From: Bacteroidota bacterium | GTDB lineage: Bacteria; Bacteroidota; Bacteroidia; J057 | NCBI GenBank assembly: GCA_003696875.1 | Contig: RFHL01000768.1 | Span: 1-6,877, forward strand | Direction: 5' to 3' | DNA length: 6,877 bases | Shown here: one piece after another, positions 1-5,854 of the stretch | Layout of the letters: each line of letters starts with the position of its first letter | How positions within the stretch are numbered: position 1 is the stretch's first letter | Notes under the pieces: model-generated | Told to the model about the DNA's origin: nothing | Database searches by the model: none | What the model saw: the letters and a program-made list of their open reading frames with translations, nothing else | Made by a program: the position numbers and the translations under genes

Positions 1-39
1 CAGCCGGCCCTTCTTTTCATATTTGATCTATACCAGTGA

Positions 40-459
40 TTTCTCTGTACCATACTACAGCGCAAATTTGAGCAAGCAGTCAAGACACACTATCCGGAAG
101 CCACGGATGCCAAGGACACCCCCATCCACTACCTGGGTCGCCTGCAGTAATGAGCTCAAGATGGATGTCTCGCGGGTACTCATGCCGACATCGCTTTGCT
201 CTGATGACATCAACATCCCCTCCCGAACACCGGGACGAGATCCTCTTGGCCAAAAAACCCGCCAAGGCCATCACGGAGGCCACATATAACCTCATCAACC
301 GCAAGATTCACCAGTACATCGAACAAACCCGGCAAGAGTTTTCGGTGGAACGGATTGTCCTGCTGGGGGGGGGATCATCATCCATACCGACTCGACTATA
401 GGCTGGACGACTACTTCGCCCCCTGCAATTTCGAGCTTATTCACCTGAAACTCATCTGA
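40..459 (+). pseudogene. Broken gene, probably an LCIB-type beta carbonic anhydrase relic
   Basis: No intact reading frame covers this stretch, but protein-like pieces follow each other in different frames. Frame 1 (40-147) gives a helix with FEQAVKTHYPEA and ends HYLGRLQ, then a stop at 148-150. Frame 2, from 149, continues NELKMDVSRVLMPTSLCSDDIN to about 220. Frame 3 gives DEILLAKKPAKAITEATYNL and later RIVLLGG. After a run of nine G (365-373) frame 1 resumes with YRLDDYFAPCNFELIHL and stops at 457-459. From memory, LCIB-family enzymes have a similar order: an N-terminal HFP/HYP helix, a zinc-site S-x-C-x-D-E/D-I/V segment, a late helix, and a GG/TG-I-x-I-x strand near the end. The pieces total roughly 135 residues, well short of an intact enzyme, and the central catalytic part appears missing after SLCSDDIN. 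The product would not be functional. That it is a decayed gene is fairly secure; the family name is a tentative recognition by eye. Confidence 0.5.
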
Positions 460-493
460 GGCGGGGCCACAGCGAATCCCATGTGCTAAAAAT

Positions 494-548
494 CCCGTAC
501 CTTTGAGCCCATCGTGTTGACCGGGTCGACACAGCCCGAAGGTACGGG
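494..548. repeat. Two-tier inverted repeat between the relic and rsfS
   Basis: The outer arms CCCGTACCTT (494-503) and AAGGTACGGG (539-548) are perfectly complementary over 10 bp. Inside them, GTGTTGAC (514-521) and GTCGACAC (525-532) pair over 8 bp with one G-T wobble and a 3-nt loop. The transcript could therefore form a long stem with an internal bulge. No T-run follows on the plus strand, so a standard intrinsic terminator is not supported. It lies 35 bp after the relic's stop and 73 bp before rsfS, so it could be a leftover terminator, a leader structure for rsfS, or a protein-binding site. Confidence 0.5.
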
Positions 549-621
549 CTCCCTCATTATCCCCCCCTCAACCCCACTTTTTTTCTTTAACCCGCATATT
601 GCAGTTTACTAAACCAGCTAG

Positions 622-990
622 ATGACCAACGTTGTGACGGATGCCCGCACCCTCTCTGACATCGTCATTCAGGGATTGCAGGAGATTAAGGGACGGCAGA
701 TTGTCCGGATGAATATGAACCAGGCCGATGGCGCGGTCTGCGACTACTTCGTGCTGTGTACAGGCACCTCTGACAAGCACGTACAGGCCCTGGCCGAGTC
801 AGTAGAAAAATTTGTCAAGGATCAGGCGGCAGAGAAGCCACACAGCCGCGAAGGTTTTCAAAAGGGTGAGTGGGTCCTGCTCGACTACGTCAATGTCGTC
901 GTGCACATCTTCCAGGCCGAGGCCCGGAACTTCTTCCGGCTCGAAGACCTCTGGGGCGACGCGACTTTTGATCGCTTCGAGGATCTGTAA
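622..990 (+). CDS. rsfS: Ribosomal silencing factor RsfS
   Basis: This 122-residue protein is a full-length member of the RsfS/Iojap (DUF143) family. Family members bind ribosomal protein uL14 on the large subunit and block joining with the small subunit, slowing translation when nutrients are short. The signature segments are visible: CDYFVLCTGTSDKHVQALAE at residues 40-59, and the C-terminal GEWVLLDYVNVVVHIFQ (82-98) followed by RNFFRLEDLWGDA (102-114). The length is typical. The ATG at 622 gives the expected N-terminus, with a short lead-in helix (TLSDIVIQGLQEIKGRQIV) before the core. No Shine-Dalgarno sequence precedes it, as is usual in Bacteroidota. In many Bacteroidota genomes rsfS is followed by ftsH (general knowledge). 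Here a convergent leucine-rich-repeat gene follows 13 bp after the stop, so rsfS ends its transcription unit. Confidence 0.96.
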   Translation: MTNVVTDARTLSDIVIQGLQEIKGRQIVRMNMNQADGAVCDYFVLCTGTSDKHVQALAESVEKFVKDQAAEKPHSREGFQKGEWVLLDYVNVVVHIFQAEARNFFRLEDLWGDATFDRFEDL

Positions 991-1003
991 AGCACCGACC
1001 AGT

Positions 1004-1627
1004 TTAGAACAATACCCGACAGTTGGGACGGGTGCGGGAAAACTGCTGCACCTCTTCCCGGCTGAGGGGATTGAAGGGAACCGTCAGGATCTCCAGATGG
1101 GGCAGGGTCCGTACCGTGGCAAGAGAGTCGAGGTGGCAGGCGTTACAAAAGAGCTGCCGGAGGCGGGTCAGGTGGGCCAGCGCCTCCAGATTGCGATGAG
1201 GGGCCTTCGGGTATGAAATATCCAGGATCTCCAGCTGCGGCAAAGCCGTCAGAACGCCCAGATCAATGCTTTGACAACCGGTCAGGTGCAGTTCCCGCAG
1301 CCGGGACAGGCTGCCGAGGGGACCAAAATCGGTGATCTCATTTTCGCTGATGTCCAGCACGGTGAGCTGTGGCAAATATACCACCGGATCCAGCGAATCC
1401 AGCCCGTAGCGCCGCCCTTCCAGAATGGTCAGGGTGGAAACATACTCCACATCCTCTTCGCCCAGCGCGTCCAGCTCCAGCTGATCAGCGATCAGCTGTT
1501 GCCAGTTACGGGGCACCGTGAGCCACCAGGATTTCAGGGCAGTGCTTGAAACAAACATTTTGCGGGTCTCTTTTTCCTCTTTGGATGAGCCAAAATAGTC
1601 ATTCAATTTTTGGATCAGGGAACCCAT
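1004..1627 (-). CDS. Small leucine-rich-repeat protein, function unknown
   Basis: The 207-residue product has no signal peptide or membrane segment and should be cytoplasmic. Residues 1-60 form a polar, helical cap with an aromatic cluster (KSWWLTVPRNWQQL, 32-45). Residues 65-200 contain about six leucine-rich repeats of 21-24 residues, for example PQLTVLDISENEITDFGPL (86-104), SRLRELHLTG (108-117), PQLEILDISY (130-139), TRLRQLFCNA (154-163) and PHLEILTVPFNPL (176-188). The pattern L-x2-L-x-I/L-S/T marks a horseshoe-shaped binding scaffold. Bacteroidota LRR proteins often begin with a similar WW...W motif, from memory. The target is not known, and no catalytic domain is attached. The gene converges on rsfS and lies 104 bp beyond the 183-residue gene, with a probable terminator between them, so it probably has its own promoter. 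Confidence 0.85.
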   Translation of the reverse strand: MGSLIQKLNDYFGSSKEEKETRKMFVSSTALKSWWLTVPRNWQQLIADQLELDALGEEDVEYVSTLTILEGRRYGLDSLDPVVYLPQLTVLDISENEITDFGPLGSLSRLRELHLTGCQSIDLGVLTALPQLEILDISYPKAPHRNLEALAHLTRLRQLFCNACHLDSLATVRTLPHLEILTVPFNPLSREEVQQFSRTRPNCRVLF

Positions 1628-1637
1628 TTAGCCCTGG

Positions 1638-1666
1638 ATATTACACCATAATTATAGTCCAACCAA
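1638..1666 (-). promoter_or_regulatory. Weak promoter candidate for the LRR gene
   Basis: On the minus strand TTGGTT (1666-1661) lies 17 bp from TAATAT (1643-1638), a spacing typical of housekeeping promoters. The region is AT-rich and is the only space between the upstream terminator and the LRR start. The implied leader is only a few bases, and the hexamers do not match the Bacteroidota TTG/TAnnTTTG pattern, so this is a weak suggestion. Confidence 0.2.
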
Positions 1667-1672
1667 ACAAAG

Positions 1673-1702
1673 AGGCCCTGAATTCCAGAGAATGCAGGGC
1701 CT
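1673..1702 (-). terminator. Probable intrinsic terminator after the 183-residue gene
   Basis: AGGCCCTG (1673-1680) and CAGGGCCT (1695-1702) form a perfect 8-bp GC-rich stem. ATTC (1682-1685) and GAAT (1690-1693) extend it inward past one mismatch to a 4-nt loop. Read on the minus strand, the stem is followed by a T-rich stretch (CTTTGTTTGG). It starts 30 bp beyond the stop of the 183-residue gene, which suits termination of leftward transcription. The T-run is interrupted, so termination may be incomplete. Confidence 0.6.
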
Positions 1703-1731
1703 TGAATCATGCGTCAGAGGCTGTAAGGAGC

Positions 1732-2283
1732 TTATACCCCCGCGAGGCGCTCCCGGAGCTGCGTGATCGGCAGCCCCAGCAGGTCAAAATCTGGGGGAAT
1801 CTGACGAATCAGTTCAAATTTTTCACAATACATGCCCGTCGCCTTGGTGTTTTTCTTGACAAAGGTGATCAGTTTGAGGAAATACTCCCGCACGGAGGGA
1901 TGCGCCTTTTCGATCACCTGCGCCCGGAGCTTGTCCAGCTCAAAATCCTTTTCCTTGGCCATATAGGTTACAAGGAGCGGCTTCATCTGCATTTGCTCCT
2001 CATCATCAAAGTCGGAGTTGGCAAAGGCCCGGATCAGCTCCTGCAGCCAGGTCCGCTCCTCAGGCACGTCCATAAACTGGGCCAGCTTTTCCCAAAACAG
2101 ATAGGGAATGTAGGCTCCGCCAAAACGCTCGGCTGCCTGCACCAAGAATCGGTTAAAAGCATCTTCGTCAGCCGCCAGCTCTTGATGTACCGGCCGCAGG
2201 GCCTCTATCAGAGGCGCTTTCTCCTCTTCCCACTCCCCAAAGTACAAATCTTCCAGCCGCTCAAGTTCTTTGACAATATCCAT
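1732..2283 (-). CDS. Conserved-looking helical protein of unknown function
   Basis: I do not recognise this 183-residue protein. It looks like a compact, soluble, all-helical protein. The N-terminal half is acidic (MDIVKELERLEDLYFGEWEE; FDDEEQ at 92-97), and the C-terminal half is more basic and aromatic (VREYFLKLITFVKKNTKATG, 131-150). The end contains a Pro-rich turn and a last helix (QIPPDFDLLGLP, 161-172). There is no signal peptide, membrane segment or cysteine cluster. The frame is open back to an ATG at 2358, but the first 25 residues of that form are rich in Ala, Gly and Pro and read like translated leader. The internal ATG at 2283 follows an AT-rich stretch and begins a plausible helix, so it was chosen. 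The gene lies 143 bp downstream of recQ on the same strand and may be read with it or from its own promoter. A probable terminator follows. Its coherent composition and codon use support a real gene, but nothing supports a function. Confidence 0.75.
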   Translation of the reverse strand: MDIVKELERLEDLYFGEWEEEKAPLIEALRPVHQELAADEDAFNRFLVQAAERFGGAYIPYLFWEKLAQFMDVPEERTWLQELIRAFANSDFDDEEQMQMKPLLVTYMAKEKDFELDKLRAQVIEKAHPSVREYFLKLITFVKKNTKATGMYCEKFELIRQIPPDFDLLGLPITQLRERLAGV

Positions 2284-2426
2284 GATGAAATCGAAAAATA
2301 AATGATATGCTTTAGGAATCCCCGGGGCTGCCGGTGTAACCCGGCCTGCTCCTGACAAGCCTCACAAAGCTACAAACTCCTGATCAATAACGAGTAGTCC
2401 ACCGGCCGGTATTTTAGACCAGTCTA

Positions 2427-4622
2427 CTAATTCCCCACTTCAGAGAGGAACTTAATCCGCACCAGCCGGATTTCCTCCCGGGAAAAGTCCAGTCCCAACT
2501 CGGACTCGGCCGCACCGAGGTCATCTGTCTCTGAGGACATGAAGTAGTCGTAGATCTCATCAATCTTGTCTTCGTCCACCTGATCCGCTACGTAGTAATC
2601 GATGTTGAGCCGGGTGCCAGAATACACGATCTGCTCGATATTGTCGAGGAGCTCGTCGTATTCCAGTCCTTTGATCTCGGCGATCTCATCCAGCGGGGTT
2701 TTGCGGTCCACGTGCTGTATGATAAACAGCTTGTTCATCGATTTGCGGGCCGCAGTCTTGACGACCACATCGGCGGTGCGCTGTATATCGTTGGCCTCTA
2801 CGTATTCCTTGATCAGCTTGATAAAGGGCACGGCAAACTTCTGGGCTTTGCCGACGCCCACCCCGGTGATGTTTTGAAACTCCGACATGGAGACCGGGTA
2901 CTTGGTGGCCATATCCTCCAGTGAGGGGTCCTGGAAGATCACATACGGTGGTATTTTCCTTTCGCGGGCGATCTTCTTGCGCAGAGACTTGAGCTGATCG
3001 AACAGCTCGGTATCGTAGGTTTTAAAGTCCTCGACGGGGCTCGCATCCTTTTTCAACTGCTCAAAATCCTGGTAGCGCACCATTTGGATGGAGCGCGGAT
3101 TGCGCAGAAATTCGGCCCCTTCGCTCCCGAGCTTGATCACCCCGTAGTCCTCGATGTCCTTGACCAGCAAGTCATTAACCATAAGCTGGCTGAAGATTGA
3201 TTTCCAGTGGTTTTCGGATAGGTCAGATCCCTTACCGTAGACTGGCAGCCGCTCGTGCTCGTAGATGTTGATCTGCTGATTGCTGCTACCGCGCAGGATA
3301 TGGATCAGGTGTGTCAGGTTAAACTTCTCGTCGACCTGGGACACTGCCTCGAGGGCAAGACTCGCCTCCCTCTTGGCGTCAAAGGTCTCCTTGGGATAGC
3401 GACAGTTGTCACACATCCCGGAGCAGTTGCGGGTGTCGTACTTCTCTCCGAAGTAGTGGAGCATCAGCTTGCGCCGACAGGCGCCTGACTCCGCAAAAGC
3501 AGCCATCTCGTACAGGAGATGCCGCCCCGATTCCCGTTCGCTGACGGGCTTGTCCTTCATAAACTTCTCCAGCTTGACAATGTCGCTGAAGTCATAGAAG
3601 AGAATACAGTTTCCTTCCAGGCCGTCCCGACCGGCCCGGCCGGTCTCCTGGTAGTAGCTTTCGATGCTCTTGGGCACATCAAAGTGGATCACAAAGCGCA
3701 CATCGGGCTTGTCGATGCCCATCCCAAAGGCGATGGTCGCCACCACGACCTGCACCTCCTCATTCAGAAACATGTCCTGATGCCGGGTGCGGGTAGAGGA
3801 ATCCAAGCCCGCGTGATAGGGCACGGCCCGGATGCCATTGACCTTGAGGACCTCGGCGATCTCCTCGACCTTGCGACGGCTGAGGCAGTATACAATGCCA
3901 GACTTGCCGGCATGCTGCTTGACAAACTTGATGACCTCAGTGGTCGCGTGGGAGGTATTGACCTTGGGCCGGATCTCGTAGTAGAGGTTGTCCCGGTTAA
4001 AGCTCGTGATGAAGATATTGGCCTCGTCAATCCGGAGGTTCTGCACGATGTCCTGCCGTACCTTGGGCGTAGCTGTGGCCGTCAGGGCGATGACCGGCAC
4101 GGTCCCGATCTGGTTCAGCATCTCGCGGATGCGGCGGTACTCCGGCCGGAAGTCATGTCCCCACTCGGAGATACAGTGGGCCTCATCGACCGCGACAAAG
4201 CTGACCCGGGCCTGCTTGAGAAAATCGATAAATTCTTCCTTGACCAGGGACTCAGGCGCGACATAGAGCAACTTGAGTTGCCGGCTCAGCACCTTTTGCT
4301 TCACCTCCTCATAGTCGGACCGGTTCATGCTGCTATTGAGGTAACCAGCCTCAATACCGAAGGCCTGCAGCTGATCTACCTGGTTTTTCATGAGGGCGAT
4401 CAGGGGTGAAATCACCAGCGCGGTCCCCTCCATCATGACTGCCGGAAGCTGGTAGCAAAGCGATTTTCCAGCACCGGTGGGCATGATCACAAAGGTGTCG
4501 TGCCCGTCAAGAACACTTTGAATGACCGGTTCTTGCTTTCCCCGGAATGAATCATACCCAAAGTACTTTTTCAGTGCAGAGATAAGGGCTGATTCTTGAA
4601 TCGCAGGTTGTTTGTTCACCAT
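2427..4622 (-). CDS. recQ: ATP-dependent DNA helicase RecQ, long form
   Basis: This 731-residue 3'-5' superfamily 2 helicase unwinds recombination and replication intermediates. The domains appear in the expected order. The helicase core carries Walker A MPTGAGKS (47-54), motif Ia with SPLIALM (72-78), DEAH (146-149) followed by the RecQ-specific aromatic loop CISEWGHDFRPEY (150-162), TATATP (181-186), IAFGMGIDKPDVRF (297-310) and the arginine-finger motif QETGRAGRDG (325-334). The four zinc-binding cysteines are present at 382, 400, 404 and 407. The RQC winged helix spans roughly 410-520 and an HRDC domain roughly 535-610. A further 115-120 residues follow, with an acidic linker and helices resembling a helix-turn-helix. 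E. coli RecQ is about 610 residues; the longer form is usual in Bacteroidota. The ATG at 4622 lies just before the first helicase residues and no upstream start is needed. The leader holds interleaved inverted repeats. Confidence 0.98.
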   Translation of the reverse strand: MVNKQPAIQESALISALKKYFGYDSFRGKQEPVIQSVLDGHDTFVIMPTGAGKSLCYQLPAVMMEGTALVISPLIALMKNQVDQLQAFGIEAGYLNSSMNRSDYEEVKQKVLSRQLKLLYVAPESLVKEEFIDFLKQARVSFVAVDEAHCISEWGHDFRPEYRRIREMLNQIGTVPVIALTATATPKVRQDIVQNLRIDEANIFITSFNRDNLYYEIRPKVNTSHATTEVIKFVKQHAGKSGIVYCLSRRKVEEIAEVLKVNGIRAVPYHAGLDSSTRTRHQDMFLNEEVQVVVATIAFGMGIDKPDVRFVIHFDVPKSIESYYQETGRAGRDGLEGNCILFYDFSDIVKLEKFMKDKPVSERESGRHLLYEMAAFAESGACRRKLMLHYFGEKYDTRNCSGMCDNCRYPKETFDAKREASLALEAVSQVDEKFNLTHLIHILRGSSNQQINIYEHERLPVYGKGSDLSENHWKSIFSQLMVNDLLVKDIEDYGVIKLGSEGAEFLRNPRSIQMVRYQDFEQLKKDASPVEDFKTYDTELFDQLKSLRKKIARERKIPPYVIFQDPSLEDMATKYPVSMSEFQNITGVGVGKAQKFAVPFIKLIKEYVEANDIQRTADVVVKTAARKSMNKLFIIQHVDRKTPLDEIAEIKGLEYDELLDNIEQIVYSGTRLNIDYYVADQVDEDKIDEIYDYFMSSETDDLGAAESELGLDFSREEIRLVRIKFLSEVGN

Positions 4623-4635
4623 TGGATGAATTTGG

Positions 4636-4750
4636 AGTGCCTCAGGCCGAATACCAACTATTCAAAAGGACTTTCAGTTTGGGGGAAGGGAAAAAAGATA
4701 GGGCGATACACAGAGAGGCACTGGGAAAAGAGTCGAAAAAAAGTTGGTAT
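4636..4750. repeat. Interleaved inverted repeats in the recQ leader
   Basis: AGTGCCTC (4636-4643) is complementary to GAGGCACT (4715-4722), and ATACCAAC (4651-4658) to GTTGGTAT (4743-4750). The two perfect 8-bp pairs are interleaved rather than nested, so if both formed in the recQ leader RNA they would make a pseudoknot. The last arm ends 13 bp before the recQ ATG. The loops are long (71 and 84 bp), so chance is possible. Confidence 0.35.
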
Positions 4751-4788
4751 GCTTATTAAATTTAAGCAATTATTCAGCCATAATACAA

Positions 4789-4808
4789 GCTTTTCCCAGG
4801 GGAAAAGC
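4789..4808. repeat. 20-bp near-perfect palindrome upstream of recQ
   Basis: GCTTTTCCC (4789-4797) and GGGAAAAGC (4800-4808) are perfect inverted arms around a 2-bp centre. The site lies 167 bp upstream of the recQ start. Neither strand has a clear T-run beside it, so a terminator is less likely than an operator-like site for a dimeric regulator or a hairpin in the recQ leader. It does not fit an E. coli LexA box. Confidence 0.5.
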
Positions 4809-4893
4809 GTCGCCCCCCAAGAGTCGATCCCCTTTCGTACCTATTCAATTTCAGGAATTGGCCGTCCTTTTCTGGCTCCGCCCACCCGTCTGC

Positions 4894-5029
4894 TGCGCGC
4901 CTACGCGCGCGCATCGGGCCCACCGCTACCATGTCCCCCGCTCCAGGCCTGCCTCAGGCAGGTCGGCGGCAGCGGCAGCGGGCATCGACCAAATCTGCCC
5001 AAAAAGCCCGGGAACGGGCCTTTTCCCGG
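4894..5029. repeat. GC-rich cluster of short hairpins
   Basis: Three hairpins follow one another. TGCGCGC (4894-4900) pairs with GCGCGCA (4907-4913), 7 bp with a 6-nt loop. CCTGCCT (4948-4954) and AGGCAGG (4956-4962) are mirror arms around one base. CCGGGAA (5008-5014) pairs with TTCCCGG (5023-5029) around an 8-nt loop. Between them lie GGCGGCAGCGGCAGCGGG-like repeats (4964-4982). The base composition differs sharply from the AT-rich flanks. This looks like a dispersed intergenic repeat element or a structured non-coding segment; one window cannot tell which. Confidence 0.4.
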
Positions 5030-5126
5030 CCCCTGGGACGGGACGATTTTTAATTTTGCGCAAAGCCCTTATATTCACTTATACCACCGGTATTTTCAGC
5101 TCAACCCGCTACTTGCTCACCCGGTA

Positions 5127-5142
5127 CGCCTCCCCGGAGGCG
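5127..5142. repeat. GC-rich palindrome before the sigma promoter
   Basis: CGCCTCC (5127-5133) and GGAGGCG (5136-5142) are perfect inverted arms around CC. It sits 18 bp before the promoter candidate's TTG, so it could be a regulator site, or simply another member of the GC-rich hairpin block. A run of seven T (5170-5176) lies downstream but is too far away to form a terminator with this stem. Confidence 0.35.
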
Positions 5143-5159
5143 CCCTTGCTCCACCCGCT

Positions 5160-5188
5160 TTGGCCGGGATTTTTTTATCTACCTTTTG
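5160..5188 (+). promoter_or_regulatory. Candidate Bacteroidota-type promoter of the sigma operon
   Basis: TTG (5160-5162) is followed after 17 bp by TACCTTTTG (5180-5188). This matches the TTG-N17-23-TAnnTTTG pattern known from Bacteroidota housekeeping promoters apart from one extra T. The implied leader is about 90 nt. A second, weaker candidate is TTG (5232-5234) with CACGTTTT (5256-5263). Confidence 0.4.
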
Positions 5189-5281
5189 TAGGAAAATATT
5201 ACCTCTTCAAGGCCGGACAAAGTAGCCGTTTTTGAGCAACCCTTCCCTTTCCCTTCACGTTTTACGGTTAATCTCACGACA

Positions 5282-5854
5282 ATGCGAGTGCCTGATTATC
5301 ATGAGGATGAGATTGTAGCGGGATGCCTGCAAGGAGGCCGCAAGTACCAGAAAATGCTGTACGAGCGCTTCTACGGCAGCATGATGGTCGTCTGCATGCG
5401 GTATACCAATAACCGCGAAGAAGCGCGGGATGTGCTGCACGAGGGGTTTATGAAGGTCTTCCGCAATCTCAAAAAGTTTACCCCCGGCACCAACCTTGGG
5501 GCCTGGATCCGGCGCATCATGATCAATACGGCCATTGATCACTACCGCAAGACGGCCAAGCGGCCCAATCTGGTGGAGATCAACCATGCCGTACATGAGG
5601 TGGACGCCCACGATGTGGTCGCCGACCTGAGCGCCGAGGAGATTCTGGCCATGGTACAGAAGCTCTCCCCGGCTTACCGGATGGTATTTAACCTCTACGT
5701 CATCGAAGGCTACTCACATAAGGAAGTGGGCGAATTGCTGGGCATCAGTGAGGGGACTTCCAAGTCCAATCTCGCCAAGGCCCGGGCCAAACTGCAAAAT
5801 ATGATCCTGAAATCCAGGAACATCCGAAGAGTAGAAGGGGATACCTATGCCTGA
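5282..5854 (+). CDS. ECF-type RNA polymerase sigma-70 factor
   Basis: The 190-residue protein has the two-domain layout of ECF sigma factors, which direct RNA polymerase to specific promoters on an external or envelope signal. Region 2 spans about residues 20-92: YERFYGSMMVVCMRYTNN, the core-binding REEARDVLHEGFMKVFRNL (45-63) and the -10-recognising LGAWIRRIMINTAIDHYRK (72-90). An acidic linker follows (about 96-118). Region 4 (about 120-172) holds the -35-binding helix-turn-helix, LSPAYRMVFNLYVIEGYSHK then EVGELLGISEGTSKSNLAKA. No extra N- or C-terminal domain is present. The ATG at 5282 leads directly into a typical N-terminus; no Shine-Dalgarno is visible. The stop overlaps the next gene by 8 nt, which implies translational coupling. 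That partner is probably its membrane-bound regulator, a common Bacteroidota arrangement. The stimulus and target promoters cannot be read from the sequence. Confidence 0.95.
   Translation: MRVPDYHEDEIVAGCLQGGRKYQKMLYERFYGSMMVVCMRYTNNREEARDVLHEGFMKVFRNLKKFTPGTNLGAWIRRIMINTAIDHYRKTAKRPNLVEINHAVHEVDAHDVVADLSAEEILAMVQKLSPAYRMVFNLYVIEGYSHKEVGELLGISEGTSKSNLAKARAKLQNMILKSRNIRRVEGDTYA

Larger units (their letters stand above)
4623..5281. other. 659-bp intergenic region rich in inverted repeats
   Basis: No credible gene lies between recQ and the sigma gene, which diverge. The recQ-proximal third (to about 4790) is AT-rich and should hold the recQ promoter; TTGTAT and TTAAAT, 17 bp apart on the minus strand around 4760-4790, are a weak candidate. 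The central part (about 4860-5045) is very GC-rich and full of short hairpins. The last part (5045-5281) has T-rich stretches and the likely sigma promoter. Long open frames cross the region on the plus strand, but their products are rich in Pro, Ser, Arg and Ala and look like translated non-coding DNA. Confidence 0.7.

Noticed and set aside
150..401. 83-residue plus-strand frame as an intact small gene
   Set aside because: Only its second half looks like protein, and that sequence continues in another frame after the nine-G run. It is better read as part of the broken gene at 40-459.
1546..2301. 251-residue plus-strand open frame
   Set aside because: It overlaps the start of the LRR gene and all of the 183-residue gene on the opposite strand, and crosses the terminator hairpin; its product has no recognisable features.
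2330..2345. Five-base hairpin GCCGG/CCGGC upstream of the 183-residue gene
   Set aside because: The stem is short and has no T-run or conserved context; probably chance in GC-rich DNA.
2284..2358. 25-residue N-terminal extension of the 183-residue protein
   Set aside because: The extension is Ala/Gly/Pro-rich and unlike the helical body, and the internal ATG at 2283 has a better AT-rich context.
2401..2410. Perfect 10-bp palindrome ACCGGCCGGT just after recQ
   Set aside because: It is too short to judge, has no T-run beside it that would make a terminator, and no second copy was noticed.
3519..4409. 296-residue plus-strand open frame opposite recQ
   Set aside because: It lies wholly inside recQ on the other strand, and its His/Asp/Leu/Val-rich product is the usual shadow of a GC-rich gene.
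4744..5235. 163-residue plus-strand open frame between recQ and the sigma gene
   Set aside because: The product is rich in Pro, Ser, Arg and Ala, recalls no family, and crosses GC-rich hairpins. A longer overlapping frame (4596-5225) is equally poor and starts inside recQ.
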